A stretch of DNA of 64,000 nucleotides from Hyphomicrobiales bacterium (GTDB lineage Bacteria > Pseudomonadota > Alphaproteobacteria > Rhizobiales > Xanthobacteraceae): positions 117,611 through 181,610 of the forward strand of contig JACESF010000001.1 in the NCBI GenBank assembly GCA_013911975.1. Reading direction: 5' to 3'. The position numbers and the translations under genes were made by a program. Within the stretch, counting starts at the first letter, position 1, and every line of letters begins with the position of its first letter. Below the pieces are notes generated by a model that saw nothing but the letters and a program-made list of their open reading frames with translations, ran no database searches and had not been told where the DNA came from. Shown piece by piece: positions 46,139 through 55,069 of the stretch.

Positions 46139-46768
46139 TCAGTGCCGGGCGAGGCTCATGCGGGGCAGGGCGGTGGAGCCCCACGCGCGCAGCGAGGCCC
46201 AGGTGCCCTTGTCGAGCTGGAACCGGTCCACGGGAACCGAGGCGCTGAGCGCCTTCACGCGGCACAGCCCGGCGCCGCACCACTGGAAGCCGCACTTCTC
46301 CAGCACGCGCCGGGAGGCCGGATTGACCACCCGGGCGGCGCCCAGGAGGCGCTCGGCGTCGGTCTCGGTGAAGGCGTAATCGATGACGGCGCGGGCGGCC
46401 TCGGTGGCGATGCCGCGACCCCAGAAGGGCTCGCCGAACCAATAGCCGAGTTCCGGCGCGCTCTCGCCCGGGCGACGGCCGAAACCGCACATGCCGGCGA
46501 AGACCGGACCCTGATCGCGCTTGAGGAAGACGGCGAAATGAGCGCCCTCGCCGGTACCGAGCTGTTCGATGAAAGCTCGCCCGTCGGCGGGACGGTAGGG
46601 ATGGGGCAGGTTCGCGGTCATCTCCGCGATCTTGCGATTGTTGGCGTGCTCCGCGATAGCCGCGACGTCCTCGATCTGCGGCACGCGAAGCACCAGCCGC
46701 GCGGTTTCGAGGACGGGGATACAGCTCTCCCGCAGGAGAAATCCGGGGGGCGCTTCAACGATGGTCAT
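46139..46768 (-). CDS. GNAT family acetyltransferase (RimJ/RimL type)
   Basis: A 209-residue protein: LETARLVLRVPQIEDVAAIA near residue 20, PELGYWFGEPFWGRGIATEAARAV (about 123-146, the acetyl-CoA site) and NPASRRVLEKCGFQ, the layout of the RimJ/RimL group that acetylates N-terminal amines of proteins or small amines. Related genomes often have one or two GNAT genes next to rpmA and obg. It lies downstream of rpmA but beyond that operon's terminator; GGAG ribosome site. No obg follows within the window. Confidence 0.9.
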   Translation of the reverse strand: MTIVEAPPGFLLRESCIPVLETARLVLRVPQIEDVAAIAEHANNRKIAEMTANLPHPYRPADGRAFIEQLGTGEGAHFAVFLKRDQGPVFAGMCGFGRRPGESAPELGYWFGEPFWGRGIATEAARAVIDYAFTETDAERLLGAARVVNPASRRVLEKCGFQWCGAGLCRVKALSASVPVDRFQLDKGTWASLRAWGSTALPRMSLARH

Positions 46769-46807
46769 GGCGGGCTCCTGAAGACCAGAGGGGCGGCGGA
46801 CAAACGA

Positions 46808-46838
46808 AAACCGGGGAGACTGCTCGTCTCCCCGGTTT
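46808..46838 (-). terminator. Intrinsic terminator of rplU-rpmA
   Basis: A perfect 12-bp stem (AAACCGGGGAGA with TCTCCCCGGTTT) around a 7-base loop, about 87 bases after the rpmA stop and followed on the minus strand by TCG then mixed T. Both arms carry the A/T ends typical of bidirectional terminators. Confidence 0.85.
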
Positions 46839-46924
46839 GTCCAGGAGCCAGGACCCTAAGGCCGTTTCAGGCTCCCTCCGGTTCGACGAGACCGGCGGGA
46901 ACCTGCATTTTCAGGTCTCGCCGA

Positions 46925-47194
46925 TTATTCGGCCGCCTCGAGGGCGGGCACGACGGATACGTAGGTTCGGGCGTTGGCTTTAGTGCGGAACTCGACTTTG
47001 CCGTCGGTGAGGGCGAACAAGGTATGATCCTTGCCAATGCCGACATTAAGGCCGGGATGCCATTTGGTGCCGCGCTGACGCACGATGATGTTGCCGGCAA
47101 TGACGGCCTGGCCGCCGAAGCGCTTCACGCCAAGGCGCTTGCTCTCGGAATCGCGGCCGTTACGGGACGAGCCGCCTGCTTTTTTATGAGCCAT
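46925..47194 (-). CDS. rpmA: Ribosomal protein bL27
   Basis: An 89-residue protein: [35 protein letters not shown] and [14 protein letters not shown] are all L27 marks. It sits near the peptidyl-transferase centre of the 50S subunit. The alphaproteobacterial form needs no N-terminal cleavage. It is 18 bases downstream of rplU, the standard operon. Confidence 0.98.
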   Translation of the reverse strand: MAHKKAGGSSRNGRDSESKRLGVKRFGGQAVIAGNIIVRQRGTKWHPGLNVGIGKDHTLFALTDGKVEFRTKANARTYVSVVPALEAAE

Positions 47195-47212
47195 TTGTGC
47201 TCTCCGTTCCTA

Positions 47213-47524
47213 TCAGGCGCCGGCGGCGATGCTGGTGATGCGCACGACGGTGAGGTCGGCGCGGAAGCCCCGCTTGCGGCGCGAATTCTGGCGGCGGCGC
47301 TTCTTGAAGGCGATGACCTTGTCGCCGCGCGCCTGCTCCACAACCTCACCGGTCACGGTCGCGCCCTCGACGAGAGGGGCGCCCACGACGACGGTCTCGC
47401 CGCCGAGCATGAGGACGGGGAAAGACACGCTCGCGCCGGCCTCGGCCTCGATGCGATCCACCGTGATGACGTCTTGAGCGGCAACGCGATACTGCTTGCC
47501 GCCTGCTTTGATGACCGCGAACAT
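47213..47524 (-). CDS. rplU: Ribosomal protein bL21
   Basis: A 103-residue protein: [20 protein letters not shown] at the N-terminus and [20 protein letters not shown] near the C-terminus are diagnostic for L21, which binds 23S rRNA. First gene of the rplU-rpmA operon; its promoter must lie in 47525-47736, shared with the divergent thioesterase gene. Confidence 0.98.
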   Translation of the reverse strand: MFAVIKAGGKQYRVAAQDVITVDRIEAEAGASVSFPVLMLGGETVVVGAPLVEGATVTGEVVEQARGDKVIAFKKRRRQNSRRKRGFRADLTVVRITSIAAGA

Positions 47525-47736
47525 CTTGTCTCGCTTTCGTGTTCCGCCAGCCTCGAAGGGCGGGCTTCTTCCGGTCGGATAGGGATACGGACTTTGGATT
47601 CGTCCGCGCGAAGCGGTTCCTTTACCCGCGCGGGGTCGCCATTGTCAATGCGAAACCCTTGCCGCGCCAAGCCTTGTATAGGCTTTCTAAAGTCCGTTCC
47701 GCCTTGGTAAGGTCGCCGCCCAACGGGAAGGGGACC

Positions 47737-48144
47737 ATGCGCGACAAAGAAGCGGTGATGCCGGGCGACGCGCCCGCGATTCGCACCATTGCCATGCCGG
47801 CGGACACGAATCCCAACGGCGACATCTTCGGCGGCTGGCTCATGTCGCAGATGGACCTTGCCGCCGGCAACGTCTCGGCGCGCCGGGCGCGCGGGCGCGT
47901 CGCCACCGTGGCGGTGGAGGCCATCACCTTCCTCAGCCCGGTGGCCGTGGGCGACGAGGTGAGCCTGTTCGCGAAGATCCTCACCGTGGGCCGCACCTCC
48001 ATGCGCATCGAGGTGGAAGCCTGGCGCCGGGCGCGGGAGAGCGAGGAGGCGCGCAAGGTGACGGAGGCCACCTTCACCTTCGTCGCCATCGACGACAGCG
48101 GCCGCCCCCGCCCGGTGCCGCCGGAGGACGCGCTGTCCGCCTGA
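47737..48144 (+). CDS. Hotdog-fold acyl-CoA thioesterase (YciA type)
   Basis: A 135-residue protein with PADTNPNGDIFGGWLMSQMD (residues about 22-41), the active-site helix of the YciA/BFIT group, where Asn and Asp act on the thioester, then VATVAVEAITFLSPVAVGDE. It hydrolyses acyl-CoAs in the cytoplasm. ATG at 47737 has ribosome site GGGAAGGGGA; the frame is open upstream without conserved sequence. Divergent from rplU. Confidence 0.92.
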   Translation: MRDKEAVMPGDAPAIRTIAMPADTNPNGDIFGGWLMSQMDLAAGNVSARRARGRVATVAVEAITFLSPVAVGDEVSLFAKILTVGRTSMRIEVEAWRRARESEEARKVTEATFTFVAIDDSGRPRPVPPEDALSA

Positions 48145-48246
48145 GCGACGGCGCGCGTCTCACCTGACGCTTGCGGCGCGCGGGCGCGTCCGCTATTAGC
48201 GCACGACCACACGCCGACCGCTTCGCGCGGTCCGCGGCCCCCGGAT

Positions 48247-48336
48247 GGAGAGGTGGCAGAGTGGTTGAATGCACCGCACTCGAAATGCGGCATACGGGCA
48301 ACCGTATCGGGGGTTCAAATCCCTCCCTCTCCGCCA
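48247..48336 (+). tRNA. tRNA-Ser (anticodon CGA)
   Basis: A 90-base class II tRNA: acceptor GGAGAGG with CCTCTCC, D-arm TGGCAGAGTGGTTGAATGCA, anticodon stem CCGCA/TGCGG with loop CTCGAAA (anticodon CGA), a long variable arm (CATACGGGCAACCGTATC), T-arm GGGTTCAAATCCC, discriminator G and encoded CCA. It decodes UCG codons. Confidence 0.97.
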
Positions 48337-48391
48337 CTCCGCCTCTACCCCCGCAGACCTCGAATCTTCCGCATCGTCGCGGACCGCGCGC

Positions 48392-49309
48392 CTAGCGTAC
48401 CTGTTCCTCCGCCCCCGAATCCCCCCGCATCTGCCCGCGCAGATGGTCGATGAAGAAGCGCACCTTGGGCGGCACGAGGCTGCCGCTCTTGTAGGCGGCG
48501 TAGATGGGCATGGCGTCGGGCGGCTCGAAATCCTTCAGCAGGCGCACGAGGCGCCCCGCCCTGATGTCTTCCAGGACGCGCAGGTCGGTCATGCGGCCGA
48601 TGCCGATGCCGGAGATGACTGCCTCGTAATTGCCGTGGCCGCCGTTCACCACGAAATTGCCCGCCACTTTCAGCGTGACCGGCTGGCCCGCGACGCGGAA
48701 CGCCCATTCGTTGGTGACGAGGCCGAGGCGGCTCATGAGCAGGCAATTGTGCCGCAGCAGGTCGTCGGGGTGCTCCGGGGTGCCGTGGCCGGCGAGATAG
48801 AAGGGTGCCGCGCACAGGATCTGACGGCTCTCCGCAACTTTCGTGATGCGCAGGGCCGACGCCTTCTGCTCGCCCCAGCGCAAGGCGACGTCATGGTCCG
48901 CCAGGGCAGGGTCGGTCAGGTCGTCGGAGAGGTCGAGCTGGATGCGGATGTGCCGGTAGCGGGCGACGAAGCCGGGCAGGAGCGGGATGAGCTTGTGCAG
49001 TCCGATCATGATCGGGCTGGTGATGCGCAGCGTGCCGCGCGGCTCCTCGCCGAACTCGCTCACGAGAAGCTCGGTCTCCGCCACCTCCGCCAGGATCTTG
49101 GCGCCGCGCCGGTAGAAGGTCTCCCCCGCTTCGGTGAGGCTGAGGCGACGGGTGGTGCGGTCCAGCAGCCGGACGCCCAGCCGCTTCTCCAGCCCGTCCA
49201 CCCGCCGGCACACCGCCGAGCGCGTGACGCCGAGCGCCTTGGCGGCCGCGGCGAAGCTGCCCTGGTCCACGACGCTGGTGAAGATCTGCAGCTCGTTGAG
49301 CCCGCTCAT
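48392..49309 (-). CDS. LysR-family transcriptional regulator
   Basis: A 305-residue regulator. N-terminal winged HTH (about 1-60): LQIFTSVVDQGSFAAAAKAL and TRSAVCRRVDGLEKRLGVRL, then the linker helix and a periplasmic-binding-like effector domain (about 90-295: GTLRITSPIMIGLHKLIPLL). The C-terminal residues fit the common LysR subgroup that activates a divergent catabolic operon. It is divergent from the PRISE-reductase/TRAP operon with 224 bases between starts, so it most likely controls that operon and itself. The effector is probably the transported substrate or an intermediate. Confidence 0.93.
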   Translation of the reverse strand: MSGLNELQIFTSVVDQGSFAAAAKALGVTRSAVCRRVDGLEKRLGVRLLDRTTRRLSLTEAGETFYRRGAKILAEVAETELLVSEFGEEPRGTLRITSPIMIGLHKLIPLLPGFVARYRHIRIQLDLSDDLTDPALADHDVALRWGEQKASALRITKVAESRQILCAAPFYLAGHGTPEHPDDLLRHNCLLMSRLGLVTNEWAFRVAGQPVTLKVAGNFVVNGGHGNYEAVISGIGIGRMTDLRVLEDIRAGRLVRLLKDFEPPDAMPIYAAYKSGSLVPPKVRFFIDHLRGQMRGDSGAEEQVR

Positions 49310-49341
49310 CGCTCCGTTTCCCGTCCCGCGATTGGTGCCTG

Positions 49342-49375
49342 AAACTCAACATTATGTATCGCCGTCCGGGAGTTT
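49342..49375. promoter_or_regulatory. Possible LysR-type control region
   Basis: AAACTC and GAGTTT form an inverted pair 22 bases apart, with an AT-rich centre (ATTATGTAT) that could be a -10 element. It lies 33 bases from the LysR start and 159 from the operon start. Tentative: the arms are short. Confidence 0.3.
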
Positions 49376-49533
49376 ATCGCAAGGGAAGGAACCCCTAGGC
49401 TCCGATCCGCGCCAATGAAGAGCGCCGCCAGGGAAACAGGGGAGAAGCGGTCAAGGCCACGCTGCGCGTTCGCCGCCGCCGCGCCTATGCTGCACCCGCT
49501 CACTGGTGATCTTTTGGAAGCGTGCGGGGCGAA

Positions 49534-50595
49534 ATGGACGGGTTGGCGACGAAGAAGACGGCTCTGGTGATCGGTGCGACCGGCGTGTCCGGCCGCGCGC
49601 TGATCGAGCACCTCACCGGCCTGCCGGACTGGGACGTCATCGCCGCCTCCCGCAAGGCGCCGTATTTCGCCACCTCGGCGCAATTCGTCAGCGTCGACCT
49701 GATGGACGAAGCGGGCACGCTGGCGGCGCTGGGCGCTCTGCATGACGTGACCCACGTCTTCTACACCGCCTATCTCGACATGCCGACATTCGCCGCCACG
49801 CGCGAGCCTAACACCCGCATGTTCGCGAACGCGCTCGGCGCCGTCTCCCGGCTGCCGCGGCTCGCGCATGTCTGCCTGCTCCAGGGCACCAAATATTACG
49901 GCCAGTATCTTGGTCCCTTCCGCACGCCCGCCAAGGAGCGGGACGGGCGCATCGCGGTGCCGCACTTCTATTACGACCAGGAGGACCTGCTGGCCGCCGC
50001 GAGCGGCGGCGGGGCGTTCTCCTGGTCCGCCGTGCGCCCGCACATCATCTGCGGCATCTCCATCGGCAACCCGCTCAACATGGTGAGCACCATCGCCGCC
50101 TATGCGGTGATCCGGCGCGAACTGGGCCTGCCGCTCACCTTCCCCGGCAAGCCGGGCGCGTTCCGCTCCCTCTACCAGGCGACGGATGCCGGGCTGCTCG
50201 CCCGCGCCATGACCTGGATGGCCACGAGCCCCGCCTGCGCCGGGGAGGCCTTCAACATCACCAATGGCGACTTCTTCCGCTACGAGAATCTGTGGCCCCG
50301 CTTCGCCGCCCATTTCGGCATGGAGTGCGGCGGCGTGGAGACCCAGGACCTCGTGGCGCAGATGGGCTCCAAGGCGGGGCTCTGGGAGGAGATGGGCCGC
50401 AAATACGGCCTGCGGCACGTGCCGCTCGCCCAGCTCGCCGGCTGGCGCTTCGCCGACTACGCCTTCGCCAATGACTGGGACGTCATGAGCGACACCACAA
50501 AGTGCCGCAAGTACGGCTTCCTCGAATTCATCGATAGCGAGGAGATGTTCCTGTCCTACTTCGGGACGCTCCGGGACATGCGGGTCATCCCATGA
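49534..50595 (+). CDS. PRISE-type (progesterone 5-beta-reductase/iridoid synthase-like) SDR protein
   Basis: A 353-residue atypical short-chain dehydrogenase. NAD(P) site ALVIGATGVSGRALIEHL at the N-terminus, THVFYTAYLD (about 75), LLQGTKYYGQYLGP with the K and Y positions of the PRISE active site (K-Y about 115-116), and HFYYDQEDLL and WSAVRPHIICG further on. Known PRISE enzymes reduce activated C=C bonds of enones and enals with NADPH. ATG at 49534 has a GGGGCGAA site; GTG at 49522 is an alternative. First gene of an operon that continues with cupin, SDR and TRAP genes; the substrate is unknown. Confidence 0.85.
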   Translation: MDGLATKKTALVIGATGVSGRALIEHLTGLPDWDVIAASRKAPYFATSAQFVSVDLMDEAGTLAALGALHDVTHVFYTAYLDMPTFAATREPNTRMFANALGAVSRLPRLAHVCLLQGTKYYGQYLGPFRTPAKERDGRIAVPHFYYDQEDLLAAASGGGAFSWSAVRPHIICGISIGNPLNMVSTIAAYAVIRRELGLPLTFPGKPGAFRSLYQATDAGLLARAMTWMATSPACAGEAFNITNGDFFRYENLWPRFAAHFGMECGGVETQDLVAQMGSKAGLWEEMGRKYGLRHVPLAQLAGWRFADYAFANDWDVMSDTTKCRKYGFLEFIDSEEMFLSYFGTLRDMRVIP

Positions 50596-50632
50596 GGCGA
50601 AGCGCTCTCCATTTCCTGAGAAAGGCCCTGTC

Positions 50633-51076
50633 ATGCCTGCGATGACCACGCCCGTCGCCGATCCCTCCCTGTCCGCGGACCTGAGGGACGAGTTGCAGCG
50701 CAACGCGTTCAATCCCTGCGTGGGGCAGGTGCTGCTCTCCCAGACCGACAAGGTGCGCGTCTGGCACATCCGCATCGCGCCGGGCGAGCGGGTGGGCTTC
50801 CACCGGCACGCGCTCGACTATTTCTGGACCGCGCTGTCCTCCGGCACCGCCCGCTCGCACCTGAACGGCGGCCCCGCCACGCGCGCCGACTACGTGGCGG
50901 GGGAGACCCGCCACCTCACCTTCGCGCGCGGCGAGAGCTTGCTGCACGACCTGGAGAATACCGGCGCGACGCCGCTCGAATTCGTGACCGTGGAATTCCT
51001 CGACAGCGCCAACGACCCGCTGCCGCTGCCGCCTACGGTCACGCCCCGCACTCTCGACGGAACCCCCCGCGCATGA
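50633..51076 (+). CDS. Small cupin-domain protein
   Basis: A 147-residue protein with one cupin barrel: VRVWHIRIAPGERVGFHRHALDYFW (about 41-66; G-x5-H-x-H metal-binding start) and a later DLENTGATPLEFVTVEFL. Possible metal ligands are His at about 58 and 60. No catalytic assignment is possible; cupins in such operons act as isomerases, dioxygenases or sensors. It ends overlapping the SDR start by four bases. Confidence 0.8.
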   Translation: MPAMTTPVADPSLSADLRDELQRNAFNPCVGQVLLSQTDKVRVWHIRIAPGERVGFHRHALDYFWTALSSGTARSHLNGGPATRADYVAGETRHLTFARGESLLHDLENTGATPLEFVTVEFLDSANDPLPLPPTVTPRTLDGTPRA

Positions 51077-51876
51077 ACCAGGTCCTGCCCATCCAAGTCC
51101 CCGCCGTGTTCGCCCCGGACATCTTCGCCGGGCGCGTCTTCCTCGTCACCGGCGCGGGGCGCGGCATCGGCAAGCTGCTGGCGGAGCGCCTTGCCGGCCT
51201 CGGCGCGCAGGTGGCCGTGTGCGACATCGTCGAGGCGCGGGCGCGCGAGACGGCGAAGGGCATCGAAGCCGCCGGCGGCGCCATCCTCGCCGTCGCCGCC
51301 GACGTGTCCAGCGAAGCGGACGTGCGCCGCATGGTGGCCGAGGTCATGGCCCGCTTCGGGCGCATCGACGTGCTGGTGAACACCGCCGGCAGCTACGGCG
51401 CCGCCTACCGCGTGACCCATGAGACGCCGGTGGAGGAATGGGACAACGTGTTCGCCTCCAACGTGCGCGGCTCGTTCCTGTGCGCCAAGGCGGTGCTGCC
51501 CCACATGATCGCGGCAGGCGGCGGGCGCATCATCAATTTCGCGTCCAATGCCGGGCGCTCCGTGAGCCCGCTTCTCGGCTGCTCCTACACGGCGGCGAAG
51601 ACGGCGGTGATCGGCATGACGCGCCATCTCTCGCGCGAATATGCCAAGCACGGCGTTCTGGTGAACACCATCGCTCCCGGCCCGGTGGCGGGCGAGCGCG
51701 TCTCCGGCCTGCTGGAGGATGCGCAGGACGGCGCGGCCCTCAACGCCCAGATCCCCATCGGGCGCCTTGCGGAAGCCGCCGATATCGTCGAGGTCGTGCT
51801 GTTCATGGCATCCGACGCCTCCCGCTACATGACGGGGGCCATCCTCGATGTGTCCGGCGGCCTGATCCTCGCCTGA
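51073..51876 (+). CDS. Short-chain dehydrogenase/reductase
   Basis: A 267-residue classical SDR: TGAGRGIG cofactor motif (residues about 26-33), NTAGSYG in place of NNAG, catalytic Ser in NFASNAG-S, and YTAAK (Tyr and Lys). ISSNLLEYAKHGV-type region reads SREYAKHGVLVNTIAPGPV, then DVSGGLILA at the C-terminus. Oxidises or reduces an alcohol/ketone with NAD(P). Coupled to the cupin gene by an ATGA overlap; the TRAP binding-protein gene follows 51 bases later. Confidence 0.93.
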   Translation: MNQVLPIQVPAVFAPDIFAGRVFLVTGAGRGIGKLLAERLAGLGAQVAVCDIVEARARETAKGIEAAGGAILAVAADVSSEADVRRMVAEVMARFGRIDVLVNTAGSYGAAYRVTHETPVEEWDNVFASNVRGSFLCAKAVLPHMIAAGGGRIINFASNAGRSVSPLLGCSYTAAKTAVIGMTRHLSREYAKHGVLVNTIAPGPVAGERVSGLLEDAQDGAALNAQIPIGRLAEAADIVEVVLFMASDASRYMTGAILDVSGGLILA

Positions 51877-51927
51877 CGCTCTCCCAGTCTAGACACAACG
51901 AGAAAAAGCATCCCTGGAGGAATCCCC

Positions 51928-52929
51928 ATGAACCTGTCCCGCAGAGCCTTCCTCGCCACCTCCGCCGCCGCGGTGGGCACCTTCTCCATCATCCGCCCGG
52001 CCCTCGCGGCCACCTACAAGATGGCGAGCAACCTGCAGGCGTCGCACCCCATGCTGGTGCGCCTCCAGGAGGCGTCCAACAAGATCAAGCAGGACACGAA
52101 CGGGGAAGTGGACATTCGCCTGTTCCCGAACAGCCAGCTCGGCGGCGACTTGGAAGTGCTGACCCAGCTTCGCTCGGGCGCGATCCAGTTCTACCCGCTC
52201 GCGGGCGCGCAGCTCTCGAACCTCGTTCCCATCGCCTCCATCAACGGCGTGGGCTTCGCGTTCGATGATATCGGCCAGGTCTGGAAGGCCATGGACGGCG
52301 ATGTGGGCGCGCTGGTGCGCAGCGCGCTGACGGATTCCGGCCTGTTCGTCTACGACAACATGTTCGACAACGGCTTCCGGCAGATCACCACCGGCTCGAA
52401 GCCCATCGAGAAGCCCACGGACCTTGCCGGCGTGCATATCCGCGTGCCGCCGAGCCCGCTCTCCACCTCGCTGTTCAAGGCGTTCGGCGCCGCGCCGCAA
52501 TCCATCAGCTTCGGCGAGGTCTATACCGCGCTCCAGACCAAGCTGGTGGATGCCCAGGAAAACCCGCTGCCCCTCATCGACACGAGCAAGTTCTATGAGG
52601 TGCAGAAATATGTGAGCATGACCTCCCACATGTGGGACGGCTTCTGGGTTCTGGGCAACCGCGCCTTCATGCAGAAGCTGCCCGCCGAGGTGCGCGACAT
52701 CATCGCCAAGCGCTTCCGCGAGGCCGCGCTCGCCGAGCGCGAGGACATCGTGGCCCTCAATGCCAGCATCGTGGAGAAGCTGAAGGCCGCCGGCATGACC
52801 TTCGTCACGCCCGACCGCCAGGCGTTCCGCACCGCGCTCTCGGCCACGTCCTTCTATGGGGACTGGAAGCAGAAGTTCGGCGACAAGGCGTGGTCCACGC
52901 TGGAGCAGTACACCGGAAAGCTCGGGTGA
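51928..52929 (+). CDS. dctP: TRAP transporter substrate-binding protein DctP
   Basis: A 333-residue periplasmic protein with a Tat-like leader (MNLSRRAFLATSAAAVGTFS). DctP marks: YKMASNLQASHPMLVRLQEASNKI, VDIRLFPNSQLGGD, GVHIRVPPSPL (the conserved substrate Arg) and LVDAQENPLPLI. It captures an organic acid for the fused DctQM. Good ribosome site CTGGAGGAAT. Its stop overlaps a possible GTG start of the next gene. Confidence 0.95.
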   Translation: MNLSRRAFLATSAAAVGTFSIIRPALAATYKMASNLQASHPMLVRLQEASNKIKQDTNGEVDIRLFPNSQLGGDLEVLTQLRSGAIQFYPLAGAQLSNLVPIASINGVGFAFDDIGQVWKAMDGDVGALVRSALTDSGLFVYDNMFDNGFRQITTGSKPIEKPTDLAGVHIRVPPSPLSTSLFKAFGAAPQSISFGEVYTALQTKLVDAQENPLPLIDTSKFYEVQKYVSMTSHMWDGFWVLGNRAFMQKLPAEVRDIIAKRFREAALAEREDIVALNASIVEKLKAAGMTFVTPDRQAFRTALSATSFYGDWKQKFGDKAWSTLEQYTGKLG

Positions 52930-52934
52930 GCGCC

Positions 52935-54821
52935 ATGGAGACGGCTCACGCGAACAGCCGCGCCGCCGCCGGGGGCGCCCCCGGCATCCGCGCCGCCATC
53001 GACCCGGCGCTGGAGGCCCTGGAGCGCGTCGTGGGGCGGGTCGTCGACGCCGTGGCGGCGACGCTCCTGCTCATCGACATCGTGCTGCTGGGCGGTGCCG
53101 TCACCGCGCGCTACCTGCTGCACATCCCCATCACCTGGATCGAGGAACTGGCGACGCTCCTGTTCCTGTGGTTCGGCATGCTGGGCGTGGCGAGCGCGCT
53201 GCGGCGCGGCGTCCACATGCGCCTCTCCTTCTTCATCAACATGGCGACGCCGAAGGTGCGGCTGTCGGTGGAGGTCTTCTCCTCCATGATCCTGCTGGTG
53301 TTCCTGGCCAAGCTGATGGTGCCGGCGCTGGAACTCACGGAACTGAACCATCCCCTGCGCTCGCCCAACCTCGCGATCCCCGGCTCCGTCGCGCCGCTCG
53401 CCACGGTGACGAGCGTGGTGCTGATGATCTTCTTCCTCCTGGCGCGCCTGTGGCGGATGCTGCCGCCCCCGGCCTTCCTCGCCTGCGCCGTGGCGGCGGG
53501 CGCGGTGGCCTATGCCTTCGAGCATATGCCGCCCTTCATGATGGACCTGGGCAACCTCAACCTGCTGCTGTTCTTCGGCCTCGGCGTGATCACCCTGATC
53601 ATGATCGGCCTGCCCATCGCCTTCTCGTTCGGAACCGCGACGCTGCTCTATTTCCTGCTGACCACGGACCTGCCGCTGAGCGTGATCGTGGGCCGCATCA
53701 ACGAGGGCATGTCCCACTTCATCCTGCTCACCATTCCGCTGTTCATCTTCCTGGGCCTCCAGATCCAGTACACGGGCATGGCGAAGAGCATGGTGGACTT
53801 CGTCGCCGCGCTCATCGGCAATGCGCGGGGCGGGCTCTCCTACGTGATGCTGTGCGCCATGTATCTGGTCTCCGGCATTTCGGGCGCCAAGGCGGCGGAC
53901 ATGGCGGCCATCGGCCCCATCCTGTCGCCGGCCATGAAAGAACGGGGCACCCGCGAGGGCGACATCGCCGCGCTGCTGGCGGTGTCGGCCGCGGCCGCGG
54001 AGACCATCCCGCCGAGCCTCGTGCTGATCATCATCGGCTCGGTCACGGGCATCTCCATCGCCGCCCTGTTCATCGGCGGGCTGCTGCCGGGCGTGGTGTG
54101 CATGATGGCGCTCGCGGTGGCCGCCTATTTCCGCTCCCGCAAGGAGCTGGTGGGCCAGAACAAGCGCTCGCTGCGCCTCATCGCCAGGACCTTCCTTCTG
54201 GCGGTCCCGGCGCTGGCCCTGCCGCTCATCATCCGCGCGGCGGTGCTGGAGGGTGTCGCCACGGCCACCGAGGTGGCGGTGATCGGCATCGTCTACGTGG
54301 CGGTTGTGGGCGCGGTCATGATGCGCGGCGTCTCCCTGAAGAAGATGGCCGACATGCTGGTGGAGACCATCGCCATCTCCGGCGCGGTCATGATCATCAT
54401 CGCGCTGGCCGGGGCCATGTCCTGGGCGCTCACCCAGTCGGGCTTCGCCCAGACGCTGGTGGAGTTCATGACCAACCTGCCGGGCGGCAAGGCGGGCTTC
54501 CTCGCGGTGTCGATCCTCGCCTTCATCGTGTTCGGATCGATCCTGGAAGGCATCCCCGCCATCGTGCTGTTCGGGCCGCTCCTGGTCCCGGCGGCGCAGG
54601 CCATCGGGGTGCACCCCGTGCACTACGCGATGGTGGTGCTGCTCTCCATGGGCCTCGGCCTGTTCGCGCCGCCCTTCGGCTATGGCTACTACACCGCCTG
54701 CGCCGTGGCGAAGATCTCGCCCGACCACGCCATGTGGAACATGGTGCCGTATCTCGCGGCCCTGGCCGTCGCGATCGTCATCATCGCCGCCTTCCCCTGG
54801 CTCAGCATCGGCTTCCTCTAG
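52935..54821 (+). CDS. dctM: Fused TRAP transporter membrane subunits (DctQ-DctM)
   Basis: A 628-residue inner-membrane protein joining the small DctQ part (about 30-190, four segments, ending with the usual WIEELATLLFLWFGMLG and RLWRML region) to the large DctM part (about 200-628, at least twelve segments: GLPIAFSFGTATLLYF, IPLFIFLGLQIQYTG, SGISGAKAADMAAIGPI, FGPLLVPAAQAIGVHP and GLFAPPFGYGYY). It imports an organic acid with sodium or proton, using the binding protein just upstream. I used ATG at 52935; GTG at 52926 would overlap the dctP stop (GTGA) and add three residues. Confidence 0.95.
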   Translation: METAHANSRAAAGGAPGIRAAIDPALEALERVVGRVVDAVAATLLLIDIVLLGGAVTARYLLHIPITWIEELATLLFLWFGMLGVASALRRGVHMRLSFFINMATPKVRLSVEVFSSMILLVFLAKLMVPALELTELNHPLRSPNLAIPGSVAPLATVTSVVLMIFFLLARLWRMLPPPAFLACAVAAGAVAYAFEHMPPFMMDLGNLNLLLFFGLGVITLIMIGLPIAFSFGTATLLYFLLTTDLPLSVIVGRINEGMSHFILLTIPLFIFLGLQIQYTGMAKSMVDFVAALIGNARGGLSYVMLCAMYLVSGISGAKAADMAAIGPILSPAMKERGTREGDIAALLAVSAAAAETIPPSLVLIIIGSVTGISIAALFIGGLLPGVVCMMALAVAAYFRSRKELVGQNKRSLRLIARTFLLAVPALALPLIIRAAVLEGVATATEVAVIGIVYVAVVGAVMMRGVSLKKMADMLVETIAISGAVMIIIALAGAMSWALTQSGFAQTLVEFMTNLPGGKAGFLAVSILAFIVFGSILEGIPAIVLFGPLLVPAAQAIGVHPVHYAMVVLLSMGLGLFAPPFGYGYYTACAVAKISPDHAMWNMVPYLAALAVAIVIIAAFPWLSIGFL

Positions 54822-54854
54822 AGGCCGGTCCGAGCGCCCTGACCGGGGATGGAC

Positions 54855-54890
54855 GCAACGGCTCGCAGGCTCCCGCCCGCGAGCCGTTGC
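54855..54890 (+). terminator. Intrinsic terminator of the PRISE/TRAP operon
   Basis: A perfect 12-bp stem (GCAACGGCTCGC with GCGAGCCGTTGC) around a 12-base loop, followed by TCTTTCC, 33 bases after the dctQM stop. Confidence 0.85.
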
Positions 54891-54997
54891 TCTTTCCGGG
54901 GAGCGGTTCCTCGGAAGAGGGGCGGCGCGCGCGCCGGGAGCAGGCCCGTGGGCCTGTCGTTGGTTCATCAGGCATCACCGACCGGGAGAGAGACCTG

Positions 54998-55069
54998 ATG
55001 GCCAATGCCAACAAGAAGCACATGGGCGCCGGGGCCCACGGGAGGGGCACGGGAACGACCACGCGATGA
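54998..55069 (+). CDS. 23-residue basic micro-protein
   Basis: ATG at 54998 follows a strong ribosome site (GGGAGAGAG). The product is MANANKKHMGAGAHGRGTGT followed by TTR: basic, Gly/Thr-rich, no hydrophobic part. The N-terminus recalls the start of small 'MAN-NKKHMG-G' proteins I have seen in Hyphomicrobiales, which are longer. The stop overlaps a second micro-ORF (ATGA), so this may be a shortened or frameshifted member. Confidence 0.5.
   Translation: MANANKKHMGAGAHGRGTGTTTR

Noticed and set aside
52854..54968. A 704-codon minus-strand frame opposite the TRAP genes
   Set aside because: Extremely rich in His, Arg, Asp and Gln with no motif; antisense of hydrophobic codons of DctQM.
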